Source of the DNA: Flabesymbios commensalis
Lineage: Eukaryota > Annelida > Polychaeta > Terebellida > Flabelligeridae
Direction: 5' to 3'
Length of the DNA: 64,000 nt
Assembly: GCA_964017125.1 (NCBI GenBank)
Contig: OZ024908.1
Coordinates: 60,046,021 to 60,110,020 of the forward strand
This document shows positions 35,445-47,714 of this stretch, piece after piece. How positions within the stretch are numbered: position 1 is the first letter of the stretch; the number at the start of each line of letters is the position of its first letter. Made by a program: the position numbers and the translations under genes. The notes under the pieces are model-generated. The model was not told the origin of the DNA, did no database searches, and saw only the letters and a program-made list of their open reading frames with translations.

Positions 35445-38400
35445 ATAGTCCTGCAGATTTGTGACAAAAAGGCTCAGATAGTGATAAAAGTACAAAATTT
35501 TGCATATTGATAGTTCATTATACACCAAAACATATTAGCTATGGACCCAATCTCAATTTCTATTTTTTCAGAATTAGCGGCCATTTTCCAATATGGCCGC
35601 CAAATTTGTCAATTTTGACAGTAGTTTTGGTCTTGTGGTATCAAAATCGGAATACAAATCCAAGAAATCAGTCCTATGAGCCCATAAAATCAAAGTAGTG
35701 ATGTCATAAATTAATTAGAATTAAAAATATATCACCAAATTATGTTTAGTTAATGAAAAATAGTCAAAATGCCTTCAAAATAGTTACCGCGGAGACGGAC
35801 GCAATATTTAACGGTTAGTAAAAAAGTCACACAAATTTATAACTACAGTGAGACATTCAGTTCAAAAAGAAATGTTTTTATTATTTCTATCTAGGTACAC
35901 AAAAACATGCCTATGATATTCTGCCAAAAAAGTTTATTGAAGACTCAGTTGCAATAACAACTACCCCTGAGACTTTAAAAAAGGAAGGAATACTTGCTGA
36001 GAATATTCATAAAATGTTTTCACTGCACGAGGTCTTAGCATATTGACAATGAAAGCTCCATCTAACTGTAACATATTAACATCTGGTCTGTCATTTTGTG
36101 AAAGAGACACGTTCTCTAACCATTATAATATATCTGATTTTGTTCCTGTACGTATGTCACCATAGGTCGCGAGTGATAAAGGGAAATCTTGGTTTTCGTG
36201 ACTGAAGAAAGTATCTAAATTATCGTCACGAACTTGACAAGACACATACAGTGGAAAGAACAGTGACATATTCTGTTTTTTTTAACTACAAAAATCGCCT
36301 TTCTTGACCTCAGCAGCTACATCAGGATGACACTTTCAAGCAACATCATGGCGCGTATATGCATAGGCAACCAGCGAGCATAATTAGGGTGATCAAGTGC
36401 AAACATCAAAGGAGCTATCTTCTGCACCACCTGGATGTGCAAGTGAAACTCTCTTTCTCTTAATGATCTGACGAACACAAGAATTGATAACTGCATCTCG
36501 AGTGTCAGACTCCAGAATTTAAATTGTGGATTTTGGTCTTCTTTCAATTGTCTTTACTCGTCAAAATTATCAGCAAGATCATTATGTTCTTCAACATAAT
36601 GAGTAAGCCTTTTGCAACAGAGTGTAAAGTGCTGCAGCTGTGACCTGGTGTTCATGTCTTGTTCTGGATACATGCGACGCCTTAAAAGGGAATCAGGCTT
36701 TCCAGTTGCTATGTCATATTGAACAAGAGCTGCTGTCCAACCATTTTCCAAGTGCTTTCCAAGCTGCAATTTCTATATGAAGCCCGCCGAGCATGATAAC
36801 ATATAAATCCTCTCCATAACTGTTAGGACTGATCCAGTGTATTTGCTTCGTTGTGTCTAACAAAATAACTGATCACATGCCATGACCGGAGTTTGTCCAG
36901 GGTTTAAGTACTGGACTGCCTTTGAATGATGGGACATGGCTGGTAATGCAGCTTGCTCTTCAAACAAAGGAGGCAATGATGAAATAGCAACGTTTAATTC
37001 ACTGCATGGTGCCTTTCTCGTGATGTGCATGAAAGACAGACCATGATAGATTCATATCAACAGAGTGCCTACATAAAGACATAATGCATGGGACATTGTA
37101 TTTCCTCTTACCTGTGTTCCTTCTACATTGCTGATACAGCTTGATTGCCATGACTGATTAGAGCACTATTAGTCTGTGGAACTTTGGCTTTATTCTTGGG
37201 CGGAAACAGTGGTGGAACATTTGTGTACTCTTCTGGGAGTGGCGCTTTTTTTGGTGAGACGAGCATACATGTGATTCAATTATCCTTGCCTCGCCGGGAT
37301 TTGTGTGGCATGGATGCTGGAATGAGGATATTGCTGTTCCATGAAGAGCTGCAAAGGCTGTGCTTGATGTTGGGTTATGATCTATCTTATCATATGTCTG
37401 TGTTTGAATGTTTGATCCTCCTGGTATAATTCCCACTAATGATCTGAAAGATTGAGGGGTGCTTTCCTGCTGACAATTATTTTTAAATGACTTCTGAAAC
37501 TTCGACTCTGTACTAAACATGTCCCGTCGAACAATCTTCGCGGCCTGTGACAAAATCCAGGCTTCGTTATAAAAATCGCGTTCATATGCTTGTCGTAAGG
37601 TGGCTCCCACGTCTTTGCTGAAAGCGAGGAGAACATCGCTACCTTCACAGTAAGCTTAAAGATCTTGTTGATGTGCTGGAATTCTGGTTTTTAAGTGAGT
37701 GTTAATTAAACGACCCGAAACATCACCTCCAAACAGTTTTAGACGAGTTTTATATAGTCTTGTTAATTCTGCTAATCTAAATACGGGAGCTGCGTCACTT
37801 TCGATTTGTGCTTCTTTCATGTAAACAGCCAAAGCGATACCTTCAATTCGTTGTTGGCCTTGATTCTTATCTTTGTCTATGTTTTTAGCTCTGGCTCTGG
37901 CTCTATTGTACAATGCTACGAGACAAGCTCGATGATAGACTGCATTTTGTGAATCATATCACCAGCAGCAAGTTAAACTACTAATAGAGCAGTGTCTTGT
38001 AGCTCCATGGTACATTTTCTAACGTTTCTATCTAAATTCATCGTAGAAACCAAGTGAATTTCTCCAGAACTTTGATCACAGAAAAAACAAATTTTCCTTG
38101 GATATATTATTTGAAGTACAACTCTGCCTTGAAGAAGAGGTGTAAATGTCGCTGCTTTTCCATTTTTGTGACTTAGAAATCTTTCTATCCAGCTTCAATT
38201 CACTGAACCTATTTTTGCAATTCGTATGCCATTTGGCTTGATTATTAACAAGTGTTAGATTTATTCTAAGGTGAACTACGGTCAAACAAAGTGTATCTAT
38301 TACAGCAGATAACATTGTTTAAAAAATCATTAAAATATCATTATTTTTGTATTGAATTGGTCGCCATCTTGAAAATAGCGGCCATCTTGGATTCCACCAT

Positions 38401-38675
38401 TTTGACCATTTGTCTACATGTATTTGTATGTGTCCCTATGCAGCATAAACTTTATACATTCAATTTTTTTTTTTTAATGATCACAATACAATTTTGTGAT
38501 TTTTTTAAAATTTGGTCGCCATCTTGAAAATGACGGCCATCTTGGATTGGTTCAACTTGGGTCCATAGATAATTTTAAAGAGTATCATCTCAGCTAACTT
38601 TCTGGAAATTTTGGTGCTTTTATCACTAACTGAGCCTTTCGTCTGATTTTCGTCACAAATCTGCTGGACTATGAC
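35445..38675. mobile_element. Element with inverted repeats enclosing a coding relic
   Basis: 35445-35620 and the reverse complement of 38500-38675 match in order: ATAGTCC-GCAGATTTGTGAC, GGCTCAG-TAGTGATAAAAG, TTAGCT, ATCTATGGACCC-like and paired GGCCGCCA/GGCGACCA motifs ending in CAAATTT. Identity is roughly 70-75 percent by eye. Between the arms lies the minus-strand relic 35940-38320. I read this as a decayed DNA transposon with terminal repeats of at least 175 bp. The end points and target-site duplication are not resolved. Confidence 0.6.
35940..38320 (-). pseudogene. Large repetitive-family protein relic (N-terminal to middle part)
   Basis: Minus-strand segments occur in the order expected for the family: AKWHTNCKNRFSELKL (near 38230), YNRARARAK and APVFRLAELTRLYKTRL (37900-37750), AAKIVRRDMF (37530), CQQESTPQSFRSLVGII (37460), DHNPTSSTAFAALHGTAISS (37390-37310), WTAALVQYDIAT (36730), FKFWSLTLEMQLSILVFVRS (36510), FALDHPNYARWLPMHI (36400-36350), RDDNLDTFFSHENQ (36220) and FIVNMLRPRAVKTFYEYSQQ (36050). 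I know this arrangement from uncharacterised proteins of roughly 1,000 residues in many copies in echinoderm, amphioxus, cnidarian and mollusc genomes. The copy is decayed, with several frame interruptions and a missing middle part. Its function is unknown. The last block would begin a proposed PIN-like domain. Confidence 0.85.
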
Positions 38676-38899
38676 AAGTGGATCGAGTTTCCATGCCAAT
38701 TTCACACAGTTTTATGTGGCTTGCGATGCCTAAGGCAGACAGTTGAAAGCAGTGGCTTAAATCAAGCATGGGTTGAATCTGATATCTATAGTAATGTCAC
38801 TGTTCTGCAAATTATAAATGGCAATCACCATAACCTGAGCAATCGAGTGGCATCTAGTAACTCTACAAGTATTATGTGATCTCCGCTATGATGCTTTCT

Positions 38900-39965
38900 T
38901 ATCTGCATGATAGTATTGCAGAATGTTGCAGAAACGGAGAAGATACAAATAAGGCACATGAAAATCGGCTCCATACAATGAATACATTGAATGTAGAAAA
39001 AACAGCTCGATGAATTTAATTCCTCGAACAATAAGAATACCATGTATAGATGGGTTATGATGTATATGCAATAGGTGTCGTGCAGGAAACACGTCAGAGG
39101 AGTTGGAACTTTCACTTAGCCACATTAGAAGGGCTATGTATATGGTTCTTTGCATATAGTAGACTGGACTCCGTACAAAAGATACCTTCACATATAGCGC
39201 AAATGTATTATTTCAAGGCCACACATCCCCAGGTGTGAAACAAAATGGAACAGGGCGGATTAGTTATCAAGAAACTGTCGGTGTTGACCAGGCAGAATAT
39301 CAGGCATCACAAAACTATACTGAAGCTTTTGCTGAGATACTGCTTGGGTACTCCAAATCCAAGAAACTGAGAAGATGTTGGACATGACGTAAAAAAGCAA
39401 AATTCACCAACACTTCCTCACAAACAGTACAAGTACCCGTCAAGAAAGATATGTATACCAGCTAAAAATGGCTTTGAAAAACTCTTACACATTTTTGTTG
39501 TTTAAATGTAACGATGGTAGTAAAAGTGAACTTTATATTTTGATGACAAAAGAAATAATGCCCGACGATGTCCAAGATAGCAGACTTCGTAGAGAAGAAA
39601 GAGGCGAAGTTGCATACAAAGAATGTGTAAAAGAAAGAATTTGTGGAGAGAAAAATATGTGACACAAAATGACAAAAAAAACATATTTCGGCTGCAGCGC
39701 ACGGTGTAAAACAATAAAGGTTGATGTGGTATCAAAGGAAATGATGATGAAGACATCGAATTCCATGATGACACGTCTTATTGTCATCACAACGTCATAC
39801 AGGCACATTGATCTAAAATAAGTGATTGGAAAGTATGAATTTTCAACTACAAATCAGAAGCTGACGTGTTCTGATGATCAATTACGTAGATGCTCGGATA
39901 AAGCATTGCTTATGCATCATCTTGAAAACTCGAAAATGAGCAAAGTATATATCCCAAGAATCTCT
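38900..39965 (+). pseudogene. Second relic of the repetitive family (middle part)
   Basis: Plus-strand blocks are WNFHLATLEGLCIWFFAYSR (39106-39165), then PSHIAQMY, a GGLV stretch (39250), LYILMTKEIMPDDVQ (39530-39575), VKERICGEKNM (39628-39660) and IGKYEFSTTNQKL (39826-39865) ending LMHHLEN (39912-39932). They correspond to a sister subgroup whose consensus, as I recall, has ARxIPxYIAQM, LMTKVVMPExVQ and IGxYEFSVTxRxL. It lies head to head with the relic at 35940-38320 and belongs to a different subgroup, so it is a separate insertion. Decayed. 39966-41765 separates it from its likely continuation. Confidence 0.75.
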
Positions 39966-41764
39966 AGATCAGACATGTCTGTTATTAGACGGAATGGCTG
40001 TGGCAGGGCTGTTGATTTGTCGCACATTCGCATTTGGGTGAGAATTAGTCAGGGGAATGTGCGCCAAACAAGGGTGTAAATTTCTATATTTGTGCGAATT
40101 TAGTTTCTTGGTGCAAATAATAATTACAAACTTTAAAATGATAAATCAGAGTCTAATTCGACAAAAATAGGATCATTTTTTAAAGTATCAAACTATGGTG
40201 ATATTATAATTAGGCCAATAGGCCTCAGGGGTAGAATTAAATGTTGATGACATGCCAATCCACAGGACTGGCGAGTCAAGGAAACTGCAATTCCTGAGTA
40301 AAAACTGTCATTCCAAAATGAACCTTTGTACTAGGACGACCTTTAAATTTGCCAGTTCATCGGAATGGCTAATAACAAATGTTGCCATTCCTGCACATTT
40401 TTTAGCAGTACCGGACTGGAGGAATAGAATGGCACTATTTCGAGCCCTTGGCCTAATCGATCTAGCCGTATCTGATTGTGTATTGTCTAACATAGAGTAG
40501 CAGTTAGCATACTCTAGCTATATATATCATGATCTATAACTGCGTTTGATGAGTTTATCCAACAATTCCACACCATGATTCATGAACATCACTGATTCAT
40601 ATCATTCAGTGCGCCTAGTTAAAGCTACATGACTGTAGGCCTATAGAGTTGACTAGAGCCTACTCTGCCCGGGCTACTCTGTAGTTCAGATACCGGAGGA
40701 CCTTGTAGGCCTAATGCAAGCCTACCCTGTAGCTAGAAAGGTAGGCTGTTACAGTGTAAAGCCTAGCAAGTGTTCATTCATTGACTTCCATTTCTCAGAT
40801 CGCGACGCATTTTTGCACACATGATCTTTATAGTGTAGTTCCCCAGAAGCTCATAGGTCTACACAACACATTTGAAAATAATTAATTTTAAAACTTTGAG
40901 CAACATAATGAACACCTTGCCATGTGTAACGTTACAACGTCCCTGCGCTTTTTTAATATTTTCTTTTTTTAAATTTGTCATTTTTAATATCTCAATGTGT
41001 CATGCTAATTGATTGATTTGTTTGATTTGTAAAAAAAGAAATAAATTGCATAGAAATAATAAGGGTTATGAAATTTGGTCTAATGGGTCTATATTTAAAG
41101 CAGGTGCATGGGTCGTTTTACTTCACTGGACCATAATATTTAGCCCTACCCCCAGCTTACCCCTGTGGATGTTGAATTAGCTGAGCGCGTGGCCCAGCTA
41201 ATCAGGACGACTCACTCGATCACCTCCTTTAAAGCATCTAATTAGTGGAACATGGTGAAATTTTGTTATCAGTCCAAGTTAAGCGGGTCAATATTTAATA
41301 ATTGACCAATCCCCCTACTATTATCATCAATCTTTACCTTCACCGGAAGCTTTTACATTTTGTCATTGTTCTGCTTAACCCTCTCGCTGTGAATATAATT
41401 TTAAATGTATTTCTCTCCATTTCATTTGCAATGTTAAAACGTTATTTGAAACGGCAATTGCGAAGTCAACTAGGGTCTATAGTGAAATGTGCATGCATAA
41501 AAAAACTTTAAATTACACATGATTTAAAATGCTTGTTATCAACCCACCTTGCTGAGCCCTCCGGAATGTCACCAAAATGCACGAAAAGAATTGTAGTGAT
41601 TCAGAAATTTTCAAGGGGAGGGCCCCCTGACCCCCGTAAGTGTTCCTCGCTGCGCTCGGGATACAGTTGCTACAAGCATACAGCAGTGCTACAAAGGTTG
41701 GGAAAAGTGCTACAAGAAAGTTTTATTTCTGCACACCCCTGCTGTGGTTATTGAACAAGCTTTT
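39966..41764. other. Inserted or intervening DNA, no gene recognised
   Basis: It separates two parts of what looks like one relic (38900-39965 and 41765-42515). It contains TAGGCCTA motifs at 40636 and 40706 and a GC-rich repeat-like stretch AAGGGGAGGGCCCCCTGACC near 41613. The open frame at 40252-40500 has no recognisable domain. Confidence 0.45.
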
Positions 41765-42515
41765 TACTTGTTGTAGATCTGAATAGTAGTGAGGAAGAAG
41801 CAGACACTCATCTTATTTTGTATGCTGCTGGGATACATAAAACAGGATATGATGTATATTATAATATGCATCGGACACAGATGTCATGGTTTTAGCAATC
41901 TCAGCGATTGAAACAACTGGGAGATAACACATAAATTATAGCAGGCCATATCTTTGAGACAAGCAAAACATCACGGTGGAAGTTTTTCTTCAAATCCAAT
42001 GATAGCGTAATCAGATAGCTTACTGCCTTGGGAAAAGGTCCAGAGCCAACAAAATAAGTGTTTGAGGGGTGTGAGGAATTAATTTGCCGAGTGCTGAGAG
42101 TAAAACATGTATTACAGCGAAGGAGCTACAGTGGCATGTATTCCGCGGTCGAGACTCTAATAAAGGTGTTGAGAAATTATCATCAACTTAAAGTGCTGTT
42201 CACATTCGTCAAGCACATATCTACAGTGCAGTGTTTAACAACATGCTCCTATTCCAACGCCACTGCAGCTAGACCTCAGGCCTACAGGCATCAGGAAAAT
42301 TCAAACCCATACTATCGCAACTCCCACCAGTACCTGGATCAGGCACACAGTTAGTAAGGTGCCGTTGTGTTAAGTATGTGTGTGACTGGCTGCTCCTGTA
42401 AACAAAACAGCATTGAATGCACGGGGTTACGCACACGTGAAGCAAATCCTAATACGTGTAAAAATGTGCAGCATCTCAACATCGATGACATAGAAAATAT
42501 TAATCACGAATAATG
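41765..42515 (+). pseudogene. Relic of the repetitive family, EEADT/DTDV and C-terminal Cys cluster
   Basis: Translation shows SSEEEADTHLILYAAGIHKT (41785-41844) and SDTDVMVLAISAI (41871-41910), the two acidic motifs of the family (EEADTRxxLH and DTDVxVLA). A weak FEGCEELICRVL block (42062) follows. Near the end are FKPILSQLPPVPG (42300-42337), and CSCKQNSIECTGL with NTCKN (42393-42465), which match the PPxPxxxxxLxxCxCK...CxC...C cysteine cluster at the C-terminus. The acidic motifs resemble the second half of a FEN1/XPG-like PIN nuclease. That relation is inference from motif spacing. Decayed, several breaks. Confidence 0.75.
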
Positions 42516-42812
42516 TACACTGAAATCTTGTCGGTAGTATTGAATATACACACTCAGTATACATAAAGTCTATACTTTCATGTTTTTTTATATTTTGGAA
42601 ATATTGTGTGATAGCTTACATTAGTATTGAATATGAGGGATTCTATAATTTTAGGCACCAGTGATGATATTTCCCTTGATATATGAGATTGTCTGAATAT
42701 TGTCAAAAATTTAAACACATGTCAACTTAGCTTTGTTTATTGACATCGCGTTTTCAGCAGAGCTTAATTTCAATTTTAAATGTTTATTTTTATCAATTTA
42801 ATTTTTTCTTAC

Positions 42813-43663
42813 CGTTATGGAGAGACTAATTTACCGTTATGGAGAGACCAATTTATGTTACGGAGTAATCTTCAAACTTAAATGTCTCAGTGACCCTTCT
42901 ACTAAGGTATACCATATTTAACAAGTAGTTGAACATGGCTATTATAATGTTGATCACTTAATTTAGAAAGAATCACTTTATGACAATAACCCTTAAATAA
43001 TTAAATAAAAAATACTCTCCGTTACGATTTTTGTCGTTATGGAGAGTAATAATAACGAACATTGTCTCTCCATAACGACAATTATTTCTGTTATGGAGTG
43101 ACAATAAACAAATACTAAATATCGATGCTAACACAATTTAAAAGACAAAAAGAAAAGTTACTATTTCAACAAGTGTCACTTGTTGGTTAAAATACCAAAT
43201 TCATAAAGGTTTATAGCTATTTTTAAATGAGTAATAGGGGAATTTGTGACTACTTTTTCTCTCCATAACGTTTTTATTTTTGTTATGGAGTGACAGAAAA
43301 TACGCGTTATGGAGAGACGTTTTTTTCATTATGCTATGTATTATGTATATGTATTGTATTATGCTATAATATGATTATTTTTGGGTTTTTTCAAATAGGT
43401 TGTAGTAAGCTTGGAGGTTGTAGGGTGCTAAAAAGTTTAATTGCAGTATTTATGTGGAAAAAATCGCGTTATGGAGAGACGTTGAATTAAAATACTCACC
43501 CAAAGACTTGCACAAACCTTACATTATTTTTAAACAAAAACACATTTATTATACTTTTTTTCACGCTTCACTGCATGAAGATCCCGTCTTGTACCAGACA
43601 AGTGATATTTTGGTCAGAAAAAGTATAGAAATTACCTGAAAACTATAAGCGTTACGGAGAGTC
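42813..43663. repeat. Cluster of CGTTATGGAGAGAC motifs in both orientations
   Basis: The plus orientation (CGTTATGGAGAGAC or close variants) occurs at 42813, 42835, 42858, 43035, 43090, 43281, 43305, 43467 and 43650. The minus orientation (GTCTCTCCATAACG and variants) occurs at 43014, 43064 and 43257. Spacing ranges from about 20 to 180 bp and the sequence between is unrelated AT-rich DNA, so it is not a simple tandem repeat. Confidence 0.8.
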
Positions 43664-44179
43664 GCTGCAACGTGGGACAGACATAAATTGCATAAAAAGT
43701 GGTAAAATAATACAATTATTTGAAAAAACTCGAATATAATCTTATAGATAGTGTTTTACACTAACATTAGATCAGAAACAAATATAATACAGGAAGTATA
43801 TAATACAGGAAGTAGAATACAGGAGTAGAATAAATCTTTTTTCTACTGTTTGACATGTACAAAAATGGCGAAAACTAAAAAAAGCCCCCATGTTGACCTG
43901 ATCAACATTCGAATTCTCATTCCTGGATAGTATGGGTACAAGAAAATACCAGTGGCAGTTATTTCACTTCTAGGTGACACCCCACCCCTCATTGGCGCCT
44001 GATCTATAAGACATGTGATACTCTAGGCATCAGAAGGTTAACATTGAGAAAATATGGTGGTCTAGTCCACAGAGGGTTAATACATGAGATACTCTAGAAT
44101 GGAGAGTGCTAATACATAAGATATGTGATATTATAGGCATCAGAATGTTAATATAGGTGAAATCTGATAATCTCATCTC
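43664..44179. other. No gene recognised
   Basis: AT-rich DNA. Around 44020-44160 two loose copies of a GATACTCTAG / CATCAGAA-GTTAA block precede the minisatellite. Confidence 0.45.
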
Positions 44180-46455
44180 TTGGGGACGAGGGGCTCAGCT
44201 GCACATTGTGTAAACTTCACCCTGGGAGAATGAAGGGCTCGCCACACACTGGATGAACCTCATCTTTCACCCTAGTTAAGGATGAGGGGCCCACTGACCA
44301 AACCTCATCCTTACGATGGATGAGGGGCTCGCTGCACTCTGGGTAAACCTCATCTTGCAGGGCCAGGTAGGGATGATGGGCCCACTGCACACTTGATAAA
44401 CCTCGTCTCTCAAGAAGGATGAAGGGCCCACTGCACACTAGGTAAACCTCCGATCTCAGGAGAGATGAGGGGCCCACTGCACACTGGGTAAACCTTCTCT
44501 TTCAAGAGGGATGGAAGACCCCAGTGTACACTAGGTAAACCTCCTCTCTCAGGAGGGATGAGGGGCCCACTGCACACTGGAGAGGGAGGAATGAAGGGCC
44601 CACTGCACACTAGATAAACATCGTCTCTCAAGAGGGATGAAGGGCCCACTGCACACTAGGTAAACCTCCGATCTCAGGAGAGATGAGGGGCCCACTGCAC
44701 ACTGGGTAAACTTTCTCTCTCAAGAGGGATGGAAGACCCCAGTGTACACTAGGTAAACCTCCTCTCTCAGGAGGGATGAGGGGCCCACTGCACACTGGAT
44801 AAACCTCCTCTCTCAAGAGGGAGGAATGAAGGGCCCACTGTACACTAGGTAAACCTCCTCTCTCAGGAGGGATGAGGGGCCCAATGTACACTGGATAAAC
44901 CTCCTCTCTCAAGAGGGATGAAGGGCCCACTGCACACTGGGTAATCCTCCTCTCTCAAGAGGGATAAAGGGCCCACTGCACACTAGGTAAACCTCCTCTT
45001 CCTGTGTAATCTCCACCCTGACAGAGTGAAAGGCTCGCTACACACTGGGTGAACCTTATCTTTCAGGCCCAGTTATGGATGAGGGGCTCACTGCACACTT
45101 CCGGCTAAACTTCATCTTCGGGAGGGATGAAGGCTCGCTGCACACTGACTAAACCCTATCTCTCAGAAGGGATGAGGGGCCCACTGCACACTGGGTACAC
45201 CTCATCTGTTTGGAGGGATGAGGGGCCCACTGCAGACTGGCTAAACCTTATTCTTAGGATGGATGAGGGGCTGGTTGTACACCGGGTAAACCTCATCTTT
45301 CAGGGCCAGTTAGGGATGAGGGGCCCACTGCACACTGGGTAAACCTCATCTCCCAGGCAGTGTTAGGGATGAGGGGCTCACTGCACACTTGGTAAACCTA
45401 ATCTCTCAGAAGGGATGAGGGGCCCACCGGACACTAGGTAAACCTCATCTATCAGGCAGAGTTAGGGATGAGGGGCTCACTGCACAATCGATAAAGCTCA
45501 TCTCTCAGGAGGGATGAAGGACACACTGAACACTAGGTAAACATAATATCGTAGGAGGGACGAGGGTCCCTCTGCACACTAGGTAAACCTCATCTCTCAG
45601 GATAGATGAAGGGCTGGCTGCACACTGGGTAAACCTCATCTTTCAGGCAAAGTTAGGGATGAGGGACCAACTGCAAACTGGGTTAATTATTGGTTCACCT
45701 CATCTCTGAGGCGGAGTCGGGGATGAGGGGCCCACTGCACACTGGGTAACCCTCATCTATCAGGCAAAGTCGGGGATGAGGTTCTCACTGCACAATCGAT
45801 AAACCTCATCTCTCAGGAGGGATGAGGGGCCCACTGCACACTTGATAAACCTCATCTCTTAGGAGGGATGAGGGGCCCACTGCACACTATGTAAATCTCA
45901 TTCCCCGGAGGGATGAGGGGCTCACTGCACACTGGCCGAACCTAATCCTTAGGAGGGATGAGGAGCTCGCTGCGCACTGGCTAAGCCCTTATCTCTCGGA
46001 AGGGATGAGGGGCCCACTGCACAGTAGGTAAACCTCATCCTTAGGAGGGATGAGGGACTGGCTGCACATTTGTAAACTTTATCTCACGGGGATGAGGGGC
46101 TGGTTGCACACTGAGTAAACTTCGTCTCTCAGGAGGGATGAGGGGTGGTTGCACACTGGATAAACCTCATCTCTCAGGGATGAGGGGCTGGTTGCACACT
46201 GGGTAAACTTCATCTTTCAGGTTCAGTGAGGGATGAGGGGCTACTGCACACAAAAGGTACACGTCATCTCTTAGGAGGGATGCGGGGCCCACTGCACACT
46301 GGCTAAACCTCATATTTAGGATGGATGAGGGGCTGGTTGCACACTGGGTAAACCTCATCTCTCAGGAGGGATGGGGGGCCGACTGCACAGTCGCTAAACC
46401 TCATCCTTGGAAGGGATGAAGGGCTCGCTGCACACTGGGCAAACTTCATCTGTCA
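44180..46455. repeat. Minisatellite, about 47-bp unit, more than 40 copies
   Basis: Unit: GGGATGAGGGGCCCACTGCA then CACTGGGTAAACCTCATCTC and TCAGGAG. Variants change GGGGCCC to GGGGCTC or AAGGGCC. In part of the array the period is a multiple of three, giving minus-strand frames with repeated YPVCSGPLIPPERGGLPSVQ. There is no start, splice or composition evidence that these are genes. Confidence 0.97.
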
Positions 46456-47221
46456 TGGATTAGGTGATACTGGTACAATGAATGCTCCCAACGTCACCTG
46501 GCCCCGGAGAGCCAGATGGAACATACTCCACTCATAGATGTAGTGTTTTTTGAAAATTAGAAATGCGAACATATTTATTGTGCTAGTCGAATGGACCCAG
46601 TGTAATGCTTCTTGTGACAACCAATAAGAAACCTCGTTACATCATTCACGGGGTGCCCAAGGGCACTTTAATTATGTTGCATACACCACAGCGGGCTGTA
46701 TAACTCTAATTTTCCTTTATTTCGTCCGCCACGGTGTATCGAAGGCACAAAATAACGGGACATGGACGAGGATTTAACTGTTATTTGCCTCGTCACGGGT
46801 AATCCAACGCACTTTTCTTGCCTTAGACCCCCTACTAAATACCTCAACGACACTACTTTAATCATGTTAATGGAAGGTGTTACTATTTTGGTTTCAAAAA
46901 TGCCTCAAATCAGGACAAAGTCAGAGAATTTGATCAGCTAAGGTTGTAGTGTCACCAAATTCATTGCCACTACGCATCTGCCATCAAAATAGGTGGGAAT
47001 ACAGTCGAACAGTCCTGGAATTTTGAAAATTTAGAGAAAAATCAGGGGATCATGTCCTCCTAAAATAGTGGGAACCCTGTATAATTAGAATGACTTAGAA
47101 AACGCTCGCCCGGCCGTGTGTAACCAGCATAATTGCTATAAGATCGAAAACGACATGTATAGATCAGCTGTAGGCCTACATGATTGTAGGCTACATGAAG
47201 CGATAATAATGTTTTGCCAGC
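46456..47221. other. No gene recognised
   Basis: Moderately GC-balanced non-repetitive DNA with no coding motif. One TAGGCCTA motif at 47171. Confidence 0.45.
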
Positions 47222-47472
47222 TTAAACCTTGAACCGCCGGTGCCGATTATATTCGGGTTTTCGTCTTGTTAATAGCACAGTGAATACCACGTTTTAAATA
47301 TGTTATAGATAAAAAATCAGTCAGCAAAATTGGAAAATAGTTAACCTCCATTTTCATGATTTTGTCAAATTTGAATAATTTTCACTCGCTTGAAGTTGTG
47401 GATCGCGTCAGCGGGGCAAAACTTCAAATGAGTGAAAATTACAATTGAATAATTTGGCGGTAAAAGGGTTAA
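47222..47472. mobile_element. piggyBac-like MITE with subterminal hairpin, copy 1
   Basis: Bounded by TTAA (47222 and 47469). The ends are ACCTTGAACCGCC and GGCGGTAAAAGGG. A hairpin at 47377-47440 pairs TTTTCACTCGCTTGAAGTT with AACTT-like and GAGTGAAAA arms around GATCGCGTCAGCG. Same layout as copy 2 but older. Confidence 0.7.
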
Positions 47473-47714
47473 CCCTTTAACCGCCAGTGTCGCATATATT
47501 CGGGTTTTTATTTTTTATTAGCACATTAAGTACCACCTTTTAAACTTGTTAAAGATAAAATGTGACATCAATCAGCAATATTTAAAAAAAGTTGACCTCC
47601 ATATTTTCAAATCTGAATAATTTTCACTCACTTGAAGTTGTGGATCGCGTCAGCGAGACACAACTTCAAGTGGGTGAAAATTCAAATTGACAACTTTGGC
47701 GGTTAAAGGGTTAA
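47469..47714. mobile_element. piggyBac-like MITE with subterminal hairpin, copy 2
   Basis: TTAA-CCCTTTAACCGCCA at the left and TGGCGGTTAAAGGG-TTAA at the right give 13-16-bp inverted termini with TTAA duplications, the piggyBac signature (CCC ends, TTAA target). A 60-bp hairpin lies at 47621-47680 with loop GATCGCGTCAGCGAGA. It shares its left TTAA with copy 1, so one inserted into the terminal TTAA of the other. About 246 bp, no coding capacity. Confidence 0.8.

Noticed and set aside
44628-44930. 100-codon minus-strand frame with repeated YPVCSGPLIPPERGG
   Set aside because: It follows from the 47-bp minisatellite having a near multiple-of-three period. No start context, splice sites or domain.
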